From CAYXDO01 sp964463485 (GTDB lineage Bacteria; Myxococcota; Kuafuiibacteriia; Kuafuiibacteriales; Kuafuiibacteriaceae): a stretch of DNA of 52,765 nt. The notes beneath the pieces are model-generated. The model did no database searches. It saw only the letters and a program-made list of their open reading frames with translations, and was not told the DNA's origin. The stretch covers positions 1 through 52,765 of the forward strand of contig CAYXDO010000072.1 in NCBI GenBank assembly GCA_964463485.1, given 5' to 3'. Below, piece after piece: positions 33,667-42,501 of this stretch. Position 1 is the stretch's first letter. Each line of letters begins with the position of its first letter. A program made the position numbers and the translations under genes.

Positions 33667-35878
33667 CTAGGGTCGCATTGCGCCGAGCCACGTCGCCGTG
33701 TTGTGGCAGTCCGTGCACGTCGTCGCGAACCCTTCGCGCACATGGTCGGGGTCGTTTCGCGGGCTCACGTAGTCGACCTCGTGGCACGCGATGCAGTTGT
33801 TGGGCGTCCCCACGTAGCTGCCGCCGGGGTGGCAGTCGCCGCAGCGAATCGTGGAATGCACGCCGGAGAGCGGCCACCAAGGGTGATACGAGCGCGCGGG
33901 CTCGAACGCGACCTCGAGGTGGCACGAGCCGCAGTCGGTGAGCTCGGGTCCGTGAACCGGATCGCGGGCCTTCGCAGCGTCTCCCAAGTGGCAGACTTCA
34001 CAGTTTGTCGGCGTTCCTACGTAGCTCCCGACGGAGTGGCAGTCACGACAAGCCGCGGTCCGGTGAGCACCTCGCAAGATGTAACCTACTCGGGCGTGAT
34101 TGAAGCGGGACGGTGTCCACGCGGTCTGGCTGTGGCAATCGCCGCAGAAGGGTCCGAGGGCGAAGTCGTGTGCGTCGTCGTCGCGGTGGCANNNNNNNNN
34201 NNNNNNNNNNNNNNNNNNNNNNNNNNNNNNNNNNNNNNNNNNNNNNNNNNNNNNNNNNNNNNNNNNNNNNNNNNNNNNNNNNNNNNNNNNNGTCGTCGTC
34301 GCGGTGGCAGTCCACGCAAGCCGTCTTGCCGTGTTTGTATTTCCGATTCTGGTGGCACTTCTCGCACGCGACCTTTTCGTGTTTGGCCTCGAGCGGGAAC
34401 TCCGTCTTCGCACCGTGATCGAAGCCTTTACTCGCTTCTTTGTAGTGTACGTCGGTGGCGTGGCAGCGTTCGCACGCCTTGCCGAGGTCTCCTTTGTGGG
34501 AGTCCTCATGGCAGTCCACACACGCGAGCTTGTTGGTTCGAAACTGCCCCTTGGGATGGCACTTCTCGCACTGATTTCCGCTGTTCTTGGGTGACCCTGG
34601 GAGCGCCTTCCAGCCGCTCACCGCGGCGCCGCCTAGTGCGAGATGGAAGCCCGTGAGCTTGAAGCGCGACCCCGTCTGGTGATCGAACACGAGCATCTTG
34701 GAGCCGCCCTCTTGATGGCACTCGATGCACTTCTTGTCGTCGAATTGCTTTTGGTGCGCGTTTTCGTGGCGGTGACAGCTCATACAGGCCGACCCTTTGC
34801 CGAGCTTCTCGAAGCTCGTGGGCCCTTTGCCTCGGTGGCAATCGCGGCAAGCGAGGGGCGCGTGCTTCGCGGTGAGCACGAAGCCCGTGCTGTCGTGGTC
34901 GAACGCGCTCGAATCGGGCGAGCCACCTTTGCCATGACACTTGGTGCACGCGACCCCTTCGAAGCGCTTCTTGTGCGGGTCTTTGTGGCACGACGCGCAG
35001 GCCATGTCCGGCTTGGTGTCGCGCGTCTCGTGGCAGTTCTGGCAGCGTTTTGTCTGATGTTTGCCTTCGAGCTGGAACTTCGTGTCGCGGTCATGGCTGA
35101 ACGACGGCTTTTTGAAGGGCTGCGGAACCGCGTGACACTTCTGGCAGGCCGACTTGGCCCAGCCGGGGCCGTGCGGGCTCTCGTGGCACGCCGCGCACGT
35201 GCGCTCGTCTTTCATCGCCATGCGCCCCTTCTGGTGGCACTTCTGGCACTCGAGCTTGCCGTGTTTGCCGGTGAGCGCCGTTCCTGTGCGCTTTTCGTGA
35301 TCGAAGGGGAGATCGGCCGCCTTCAGCTTGCGCGCGGCGCCGCCCTTTTGACCGTGGCAGTCCTTGCACTTATCCAGCAGGTCCTTGCTGGTCATGGCGT
35401 GGGGATTTTCGTGGCAGCCGTTACAGTCCTTCGTGAGACCGATGTACGAGTTGCGTCCGGACTTGAGCTTCCGCTTGTGGCACTTGGCGCACGCGACCTT
35501 CGCGTGCTGGTTCGCGAGTGAGAAGCTCGTCTTGTCGTGATCGAACGCCGAGCGCCCTCCGATGGGCTCCCAGTCGCTCGTGGAGGCGGCGCGCCCTTTG
35601 TGCTCGGCGTGACAGGTTCGACAAGGTTTGTTTCCAAAGGTGGCGTGGAGCCCCTCTTTGCGTTTGATCGCTTCCTGAAGCGGCCGATGCGTGTGGCAGT
35701 CCAAGCACAACAAGTTCGTGACGCCCTTTCCGAGGTCGTGGCACTTGTCGCAGCCCTGGCGGTTGTCGAGGTCGGCATGAGCCTCCGAGAGCGGCCCCGG
35801 CGAGTTCGCAAAGAAGTCCTGCGCCCCCGCCGACCGAGCTACGAGGAGCGTCGCGACCAGGGCGAGCCGCCCTCTCAA
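33667..35878 (-). CDS. Secreted multiheme cytochrome c (27 visible CXXCH), interrupted by a scaffold gap
   Basis: The start at 35878 gives a signal peptide (VATLLVARSAGAQ). Upstream of the N-gap 20 CXXCH heme sites are seen, and seven more after it. The chain is built of units of the form FDHxxxTxFxLxGKHxxxxCxxCH, at least eight copies including variants, as in cytochrome c3/c7-type chains where the extra His residues are distal heme ligands. Both sides of the gap carry the same 18 bases in the same reading phase; joining them gives a continuous ~697-residue protein ending GAMRP. It is exported and should carry electrons along a heme wire in the periplasm or outward. It is the last gene of a three-gene operon, overlapping the TPR gene by four bases. 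Confidence 0.85.
34192..34291. other. 100-N scaffold gap inside the multiheme cytochrome gene
   Basis: Exactly 100 Ns, the conventional unknown-length filler. The 18 bases to the left (34174-34191) are identical to the 18 bases to the right (34292-34309), and both read CHRDDD in the same phase of the minus-strand frame. The gap may therefore be an unmerged overlap, or a collapsed heme repeat. Confidence 0.95.
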
Positions 35879-37893
35879 GACCGACCGCCTTTCTTCTTGG
35901 CTCTCTTCGCCTTCTTCGACTTGCGCTTGACGACCTTCGGCGGCGGCTTGGAGCTCTCGATCGTCTCGAGCAGCTCCTTGGCGTCTTCGTCGTCCGGCAT
36001 CTCTTCGAGCAGCGCCTCGACGAGCTTCGACGCGGGACCGCGAGATCCTTTGTGCAGCAAGATTCGCGCGTACAGGAGGTCAGCGGCGCGCCTCGCCTCG
36101 ACCTCGGTGATCGCTTCTCGTCGAGCGAGCAGACGCTCGGCTCCACTCGAGTCTCCTTCGTTCGCCAGCGCGCTCGCGTGATCCACGAGCACGTGCTCGA
36201 GCTCGGGCCACTTGGCCCGAATCTCCGCGTAGTAGGTGCTTGGCTTCTTCGCCTCAGGCCCGACTTCCGTGTCCGAGTAGGCCTCGACGTAGTCGAGCGC
36301 CAGCCTCGGATCACTCGGTCGCGCCATGAGCGCCTCGCGCAGCTTCTCGAGGGAGCCTTCCGCGCCCGTCGTGCTCTCGATGCGGGCCTTTACCGACCGA
36401 GCGACCAAATCGTCCGGCCAGTCCTTCGCGCTCACGAGCCGCAGCGCGAGCCGATCGCGCCCGTCCTCGAGCAGCGACTCCGCGAAGTCCATCGCGAAGA
36501 TCGGTTGTCTGTTCGACAATTCGAGCGCCGCATCGAGCGCCGCGTTCGCCGCGTCGACCTGCTCGTCTGCGTCGAGCGCCGCCGCGCGAGCGATGTTGGC
36601 CCAAGCCCGCGGCACCGGAGCTACCGCAGAAGACGTGGCGATTTCTTCGAGCACTGGGAGCGCGTCCTCTGGTTCCGCTAGCGCCGCTGCCATCCGAGTC
36701 CAAGGAGATTTCGGGTCGGAGTCGTTCATCGCTTCGACGACGTTCGCGAGCTCGAACGTTCGGTGTCGGCGGGCCTCGTGCTTGGCCCACTCATACAGGT
36801 GAGGCAGATGGGTCGGCTCGGCAGACTCCATCTTGGCGAACGCCGCTGACGCCGCACCCGCCTCGCCCGCGCGCGCCAACATACTCGCGATCAAGAAGCG
36901 TGCGTCGGCGTCACCCTTTGGCCGGTCCGTCTTCGCATCGACGGCACGATAGCCGACGAGATCCAGTTGATCCGCGCGTGGCCGTGTCGCGGCCGCCGTG
37001 ATGGGGTCGGGGATCGTCGAGGTCCCGACCCTCGCGAGACGCGCTGGGTCGGCGTCGTGTCTGCGAAAGACGAGCGCGTCGGCGCGGTCGACGAGCGCTC
37101 CGACCTCTCCGAGGTGCGCGACTCCGACCGCTCGAACCTCTTCGATGAGCGGCGCCGCGAGGTGGTATGCGCCCACCTGGAGGAGCTGGTCGAGCTCACC
37201 GATCTTGGCGGCGGCCTCGGTGTGCGCGCGGCGATCCAGACCCTTCGAAACGACGTAGGCGCTGCCTACGGCGGCAGCGATTACGACGGCGGCGATCACC
37301 ACGGCTCTGAAAGATCGCCGACGCTTCGGTGTGCCTTCGACGTAGATCGACGTTCGCGGGGCCAGATGCGGAAACAACGAAGCGCCGAGGAGCGCCTCCA
37401 TCGCATCGACCGCTCGTGCCCGCGTACGTTCGATCTGCGCGGTCGAATCGATTCGGTCGAGCGCGGAGCTCGTCGGAAGGCCTGCGCCGCCGAGCAACGC
37501 CGCGCCGAGCCCGAGCTCGGTGTCCTGGTGCTCGTCGCCCGAGACCGAGGTCTCCCTCCACGAGATCTGGCCCGAGTCCTCCTCGTCCGCCGACTCGATC
37601 GCCGCCGAGACCCGCTCGATCAGCTCGCGATGAAGAGACGCGCCCTTCGAAAGGTGGGCCGCGCGATAGGACCACGACAGCGCGACCTCGGGACTCCCGC
37701 GCGCGAGCCACAGACGTGCGAGCTCCGCCGCGCACTCCGCGTCGTCGGGGTGCTCGCGGATCCGCTCCATCGCCGCACGGATCTCCTCGTTCGGCTGCTC
37801 GACCGCCGTTCGCGAGAAGATCTCGGTCACCCGTGCGGAGGTCGTCGTGTCGCGCCCTACGCGCTTGGGTGGACTGGATCCAGGCGCGGTCAT
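35875..37893 (-). CDS. Membrane-anchored TPR protein of the electron-transfer operon
   Basis: 672 residues. The first ~190 residues are cytoplasmic-type with one TPR-like unit (PDDAECAAELARLWLARGSP). One transmembrane helix covers ~196-216 (RAVVIAAVVIAAAVGSAYVV). The ~450 residues after it are TPR/Sel1-like helical repeats (MLARAGEAGAASAAFAKME; EAERLLARREAITEVEARRA-like units), and the tail is Lys-rich (KRKSKKAKRAKKK). Start and stop each overlap the neighbouring genes by four bases (ATGA), so it is translated together with the oxidoreductase fusion and the multiheme cytochrome. A role as an assembly or docking scaffold between them is inferred from position only. Confidence 0.75.
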   Translation of the reverse strand: MTAPGSSPPKRVGRDTTTSARVTEIFSRTAVEQPNEEIRAAMERIREHPDDAECAAELARLWLARGSPEVALSWSYRAAHLSKGASLHRELIERVSAAIESADEEDSGQISWRETSVSGDEHQDTELGLGAALLGGAGLPTSSALDRIDSTAQIERTRARAVDAMEALLGASLFPHLAPRTSIYVEGTPKRRRSFRAVVIAAVVIAAAVGSAYVVSKGLDRRAHTEAAAKIGELDQLLQVGAYHLAAPLIEEVRAVGVAHLGEVGALVDRADALVFRRHDADPARLARVGTSTIPDPITAAATRPRADQLDLVGYRAVDAKTDRPKGDADARFLIASMLARAGEAGAASAAFAKMESAEPTHLPHLYEWAKHEARRHRTFELANVVEAMNDSDPKSPWTRMAAALAEPEDALPVLEEIATSSAVAPVPRAWANIARAAALDADEQVDAANAALDAALELSNRQPIFAMDFAESLLEDGRDRLALRLVSAKDWPDDLVARSVKARIESTTGAEGSLEKLREALMARPSDPRLALDYVEAYSDTEVGPEAKKPSTYYAEIRAKWPELEHVLVDHASALANEGDSSGAERLLARREAITEVEARRAADLLYARILLHKGSRGPASKLVEALLEEMPDDEDAKELLETIESSKPPPKVVKRKSKKAKRAKKKGGRS

Positions 37894-40805
37894 GTCGTTC
37901 GATACATCAAGGCAACGACCACGTGGAGCGCCGCGACGACGAAGAGCGCCAACGTCGCCAAGAGGTGAATTCGGCGCCAGACTGCCGCCGATTTTTCGGC
38001 TGTGCCGAGGAAGAGACGGCTGCGTTGATTACGCGCGCGCTTTCGAAACAGCTCGAGCGCCCGTCGCCGCAGGAGCGGATCGTCGACGTCTCGAAGGTCG
38101 ATGAAACGCAGCCGAAGCCCCCGCGTGAACGTGGTGAGCTGGTGCCAAAGGAGCGCGATGGGCGCCAGTAAGCCTATGATCTGCTCGCCTGCGCCTTCAC
38201 TCATGGCAAAGACGCGCGTCCGACCTGCCATCCCTTTGGCGTCCTCCATGGCCTTGAACCTCGAATGATCGATCTCGAGGCTCTCGAGCTCCGCGAGACC
38301 GGACGAACGCCGAAACCACGTGTACAAGAAGCGCCCGAGCATCCCGGACACCACCACCGCCCACATCGCCAGGAACGCAATCGTGGGCCAGCGGTCGAGC
38401 TTCAGCCGCGTGTGATAGGTGACCAGCGCCGGCCCCATGAAGCCGAGCGCGATATGCAGCACCAACCAGATGCGCGTCTTGGCCACTGATCGCAGCCACC
38501 CAAGCCGGCTGTTGAGCGGGTAGCCCGACGTGATCGCCATGGCCGCCAAGCCCGCGATGCCTAGGTAGAAGCCGAGCCCGCGCCCCGACTCGAACGACAC
38601 TCCTTCGATCGTTCCCAAGATCAACGCGGCCACGCTGTTCTCCGGCATGACCGCGCGAAGAAAACACTCGAGCCCCAATCCGACCGTGGCCAACGCCAAC
38701 GCACTGAGGATGTATGGCAACGCACGCTTGAGACCAGTGTGACCGGCGCGCTCGAGGCCCTCGCGAAATCGCGTCTCGTCGATGCGCCCCTCCGGATTCG
38801 AAGGGTCGACGAAGACCTCCGAAGGTTGGAGCTCAAAGATGGCGTCGGTGGGGCAGGCGGTGATGCACGCTTGGTCGTCGTGACCTGCGCAATGATCACA
38901 CTTGTTCGCGAAGAAACGATTCCCTCGCGACGTCGCCAGCGCAGCCATCTTCTCGGTGCCAGGTTCCAAGATCTCGATGCCCGCTCCTTGAAAGAACTTC
39001 GTCGGTGGCTCCGCGCCCAGCATCGCGAAGATGAAATCGTTTGGGATCTTCCTCGTTCCTTCGGGCGTCTCGAGCACCGCCGCGTCCGGCTCCAGCGCCT
39101 TCACCTTGGAGCTCAAGATCACCTCGAGCTTCTTGTCGCGCTGAAACTCGTCGAGCCGCTCCTTGTTCTTGGCCTTGATGCGGCCGAACTTGTCCTGGCG
39201 ATAACTCAACGTCACGGTCGTGCCGCGGATCTCCGCGAGGCTCATCGCGCCTTCGACCGCGGAGTCCCCGCCGCCGACCACGATGACGTGCTTCTTCGCG
39301 AAGTCCTCCGGCTCCGTGAGCTGATACTGCACACGAGGCTCAGCCTCGCCCGCGACACCGAGCTTGCGCGGCGAACCTCGATTGCCAGTGGCCATCACGA
39401 CACGTCGCGATCGATACGCACCCTTGGACGTCTTCACGTCGAACAAGCCGTCGGCGCCCTTGGTTACGCTCGTGACTTCCTCGTTCGATTGAATCGGGAG
39501 CCCCGTCGTCGTGAGGATCTCCGTCCAGCGCTCGATGATCTCCTCCTTGGAAGCGTCCTTCATCCAGAGGCTGCCGTAGAGCGGGATGTGCGCCGGCTCT
39601 GCCATCACCAACTTCTTGCGCGGGTAGGTCTGGATCGTCATCGCGAAGGAGCCCTTGTCGAAGGCGACGAACTCCAAACCCTTCTCTCGACACGAGAGCG
39701 CGGCAGAAAGTCCGCCTGGCCCCGCGCCGACGATGATGACGTCGGTGACGCCAGGAACCGAAGGCTTTGGCTCCGCAGCCAGCTCGGTCGCGATCGCCTC
39801 GATAGCTTTGACGCCTCCGTTGATCGCGAGCTTGATCAGCGCCGAGCCCGCGGCCTCGCCGACGAGATAGAGGCCCGGCACGTTCGTTCGCCCGTCGTTG
39901 TCCGTGTTCGGCAGCGGACGCGGAAAGTCGTCTACCGTGTACGGCGTCTCGATCATCTCGATGACGCCGTTCGGGCACGCGCTCTGGCAGGCCGTACAAC
40001 CGACGCAAGTCTTCTGATTGATCCGGACCTCTCCGTTCGGGTCCAGAGAGATCGAGTCGAAGCCGCAGGCCGGAAGGCAGCGATGATCGACACACGTGCG
40101 GCAAGCGATCGGGAACGCCAACCTGCCGAGCACAGGGCCCTTGCGCACGAGCCGCGCGTTCCCGTGCCGCTCCTCGCAAGCCCGTTCGCAGCCGTCGCAG
40201 CCGATGCAGGCCTCGAGATCGATGACCTTGAGTGTCGTGGCGAAGGAGTAGTTGTGGCGCAGAAAGAAATTCTGCGGCACCCGGCGAGCGGGCTCTCGGG
40301 CCGATCCAATCCGCGAGCGAGCGCGGTCGATGCGTTCGCGCAGCGCCTCTTCGACGCCGGGGTCCTTGGCCATGAGCTCCGCGAGCTCGTGGCGATCGAC
40401 CGCGACGAGCACCGTCTCCATGATCGCAGCGATGTCCACGCCTGATCCGGAGGCAGACATCAGCATGTAGGCGTCCGAAAAAACCTCGCCCGTGGAGAGG
40501 TAGGCGAGGAGCTCCCGATCGTGGCCCGGCTTGCCCTTGCGGACCTTCACCTCGAGCGGATCGGTGTCGATCTCCGAGTAGGCGCGGCACACGCCCACCT
40601 GGCCTTCGGCGACCATGTAGTAGCGCTCTTTGTGGCGATCTTTGCTCAAGCGAGCGGACAGGCGCTCGCCGGGCAGCAAGTCGACGAACTCGGCCCGCGC
40701 TCCGAGCGTCTCCAGGGCACGAGCGGGCAGGGCGACGGCCGGGTTGTCGCGCAAGCTCGCGATGGGGTCGCGTTTGTAACGCTCGACGAGCCGGGCGTGA
40801 GCCAC
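37890..40805 (-). CDS. Fusion oxidoreductase: cNMP-binding, 4Fe-4S, FAD/NAD(P) and di-heme b membrane domains
   Basis: 971 residues, GTG start. In order: a CRP-like cNMP-binding fold (~34-150); a DmsB-like ferredoxin module with Cys200/203/206/210, 235/238/243/247 and 267/270/273/277; a segment NVPGLYLVGEAAGSALIK (308-325), which normally closes thioredoxin-reductase-type flavoproteins; then the FAD loop VGAGPGG (359-365) and NAD(P) loop VGGGDSA (510-516); a further cluster site Cys636/639/647/651; and ~280 residues of membrane helices. His784/His798 and His947/His961 are each spaced by 13 residues, the bis-His pattern of di-heme b cytochromes. It should move electrons from NAD(P)H through FAD and Fe-S clusters across the membrane. 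The stop overlaps the TPR gene by four bases. Confidence 0.85.
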   Translation of the reverse strand: MAHARLVERYKRDPIASLRDNPAVALPARALETLGARAEFVDLLPGERLSARLSKDRHKERYYMVAEGQVGVCRAYSEIDTDPLEVKVRKGKPGHDRELLAYLSTGEVFSDAYMLMSASGSGVDIAAIMETVLVAVDRHELAELMAKDPGVEEALRERIDRARSRIGSAREPARRVPQNFFLRHNYSFATTLKVIDLEACIGCDGCERACEERHGNARLVRKGPVLGRLAFPIACRTCVDHRCLPACGFDSISLDPNGEVRINQKTCVGCTACQSACPNGVIEMIETPYTVDDFPRPLPNTDNDGRTNVPGLYLVGEAAGSALIKLAINGGVKAIEAIATELAAEPKPSVPGVTDVIIVGAGPGGLSAALSCREKGLEFVAFDKGSFAMTIQTYPRKKLVMAEPAHIPLYGSLWMKDASKEEIIERWTEILTTTGLPIQSNEEVTSVTKGADGLFDVKTSKGAYRSRRVVMATGNRGSPRKLGVAGEAEPRVQYQLTEPEDFAKKHVIVVGGGDSAVEGAMSLAEIRGTTVTLSYRQDKFGRIKAKNKERLDEFQRDKKLEVILSSKVKALEPDAAVLETPEGTRKIPNDFIFAMLGAEPPTKFFQGAGIEILEPGTEKMAALATSRGNRFFANKCDHCAGHDDQACITACPTDAIFELQPSEVFVDPSNPEGRIDETRFREGLERAGHTGLKRALPYILSALALATVGLGLECFLRAVMPENSVAALILGTIEGVSFESGRGLGFYLGIAGLAAMAITSGYPLNSRLGWLRSVAKTRIWLVLHIALGFMGPALVTYHTRLKLDRWPTIAFLAMWAVVVSGMLGRFLYTWFRRSSGLAELESLEIDHSRFKAMEDAKGMAGRTRVFAMSEGAGEQIIGLLAPIALLWHQLTTFTRGLRLRFIDLRDVDDPLLRRRALELFRKRARNQRSRLFLGTAEKSAAVWRRIHLLATLALFVVAALHVVVALMYRTT

Positions 40806-40838
40806 GAGCCGCAGGTTGTCCGAATGCCAAAGACGAGG

Positions 40839-41075
40839 TCAACCTTCCGTCGCGAGGGAGTGTGTTACGCAAGCGTCGTCGCTCGAGCGGTCTGAAGTGC
40901 TGAAACAAAATCGGCCTCGAAGCTCGTGCCGAATCCCGGGAGGGCTCGGAGACCGGAGCTCGTGAGCTTCGGCTGCGTTCCCGGTGGTTTCTCCGATGCG
41001 CACGATTTCTTTTTTTGCGGGATTCCGCAGTTCGGAGAATTCGAGGAACCGCGAGGAGACTTCCGGCGTGATCAC
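40839..41075 (-). CDS. Possible small protein (78 residues) between lipoprotein and oxidoreductase genes
   Basis: A GTG at 41075 overlaps the stop of the upstream lipoprotein gene (GTGA) and opens 78 codons, ending 33 bases before the oxidoreductase start. The peptide has an N-terminal MITPEVSSRFLEFSELRNPA and no recognised domain. The 4-base overlap argues for a gene, but the composition is not decisive. Otherwise this 266-base stretch is the promoter-leader region of the electron-transfer operon. Confidence 0.2.
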   Translation of the reverse strand: MITPEVSSRFLEFSELRNPAKKEIVRIGETTGNAAEAHELRSPSPPGIRHELRGRFCFSTSDRSSDDACVTHSLATEG

Positions 41076-42472
41076 AACTCATCGGTGGCCCGCGGCCGAG
41101 CGAACAGGACCTTTGGTGTACGTCCCTCGGTCATCCAGTAGATGCCTCCTTCGACGGGCACGCCGTCGCGAATGATCAACTCCTCGGGCGTGAGAGTGGG
41201 CGGGCACGCTCGGCGCTCGTCCATGAAGACCTCGAGGAACCCTCCCGCACCGACCACGAAGACTCGCGGCCCCACCAGCGCCAGGGACACTCTCGTCGTC
41301 GTTCGTGGGTTTTTCGTCGAAAAGTAAGGCCGAAACGGCCCGTCGTCGCCGCGCCGCAGGACGTGGGCCTCGTCGGCCGAAGCCCCCATCGCGACGAGGC
41401 CGACACCGGGAATTCGGCGCACGTCGACGAAATACGTCGAGTTGGACCCGTTCGGCCACAGGAGCTCGACCTCCGACAGCCCGCCCGGTCCGAGCTCTCC
41501 GAGTCTCGAAGTCACACCCGATGGAGGCAAGAGCAGCACCTTCCTCGGACCCGCGCGAACGATCCGGCGATAATCTAGAATTCCGCTCGCGAGGAGCTCG
41601 AACCCACCCGAGGGGCTCCATCGACTGATTTCGCTCGGGCTAGCCTCATCCGTGAAGTCGTAGTAATGGCTGAAGAGCTCGAGCGGCTCCGTCGTCGGTG
41701 ACCCAGAGAGGATACCGAGCGTGGCGATCGTGGTGGTGGCGACCGTCTCCCAGGCAGCCGAGAGCCCGCCCCCACCATCGAGCACCTCCAGAGCCCGATC
41801 GAGATCGAGCTTCACGAGCGTATGATCCACTCCCCCGAAGACTTCCCGTCCCCGAATGAACGGCCCCCACGGAGAGACCTGCGGAACGCTCGTTGCCACG
41901 ACTTCCGAGCCCTCCAGCACCAGATCCAAACCCAAGTATCGAACCCATGCCCGGCGCGAGTCCAACGAGGCTCCGAAGCCGTACGGCGCGGTCGTAGGAA
42001 TGTCGATGGGCTCGACGTCGAAGAGAGTACACCCCGCGCACTCGGTCGCGAACGCGCAGCACTCGCCGAGCACGTAACCGGCCCGCGCGTGGTCCAGGGT
42101 CATGCTGGTCGCGTGGGGAACCTCGACGAGCCCTCCGCCCTCCAGGCGAAACTCACGAGTTGCTCGAGGCACCGGACAATGTCCGGTGACCGACAACTCA
42201 CCCGCTTCCAGCCCCAAGAACGAGAGCGGCAGGTCGTAGGTCCATAACACGACCTCGCCCTCGCCCATGGCGAGCTCGCCTTGGAACGGAACGGGCGAAG
42301 TTCGCGGATCGAACGCGACGGCGAGACCTCGGTCCCCGTAATTCGCGGCCATGACGGCCGCCTTCGCGTCGCGCAGACTCTCCTCGAGCAACACGTCCAC
42401 GCCCGACGGCGCGCACCCCAAAAGGGCCAGCGGAGCCGTCAGCGCTGGCCCGAGGATGCGGACAGGCGACAT
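41072..42472 (-). CDS. Lipoprotein of unknown function with Cys cluster
   Basis: 466 residues. The signal sequence ends in ALLGCAPS, a good lipobox with Cys at about position 20. Near residue 140 is ECCAFATECAGC, four or five close cysteines that could form disulfides or bind metal. The rest is beta-rich with repeated strand pairs (HVLRRGDDGPF, RVFVVGAGGFLEVF), compatible with a propeller. Its general layout resembles the 858-residue lipoprotein at 13972-16548. It lies directly upstream of the electron-transfer operon on the same strand, but the 266-base gap leaves co-transcription open. Confidence 0.6.
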   Translation of the reverse strand: MSPVRILGPALTAPLALLGCAPSGVDVLLEESLRDAKAAVMAANYGDRGLAVAFDPRTSPVPFQGELAMGEGEVVLWTYDLPLSFLGLEAGELSVTGHCPVPRATREFRLEGGGLVEVPHATSMTLDHARAGYVLGECCAFATECAGCTLFDVEPIDIPTTAPYGFGASLDSRRAWVRYLGLDLVLEGSEVVATSVPQVSPWGPFIRGREVFGGVDHTLVKLDLDRALEVLDGGGGLSAAWETVATTTIATLGILSGSPTTEPLELFSHYYDFTDEASPSEISRWSPSGGFELLASGILDYRRIVRAGPRKVLLLPPSGVTSRLGELGPGGLSEVELLWPNGSNSTYFVDVRRIPGVGLVAMGASADEAHVLRRGDDGPFRPYFSTKNPRTTTRVSLALVGPRVFVVGAGGFLEVFMDERRACPPTLTPEELIIRDGVPVEGGIYWMTEGRTPKVLFARPRATDEL

Positions 42473-42501
42473 CTTCCGAAGTTTGCAGAACTTTGCGGGA
42501 C

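Noticed and set aside
34643..35521. Plus-strand frame opposite the cytochrome gene, rich in hydrophobic residues
   Set aside because: The apparent membrane helices arise from the complement of repeated CXXCH and Lys codons; the minus strand is clearly coding.
38739..40445. Plus-strand frame of 568 codons opposite the fusion oxidoreductase
   Set aside because: It is Arg/Leu/Asp-rich with no motif and lies wholly antisense to a gene with many conserved motifs.
41005..41030. T-run near 41010 as a terminator
   Set aside because: It is on the plus strand, where no gene ends nearby, and no stable stem precedes it.
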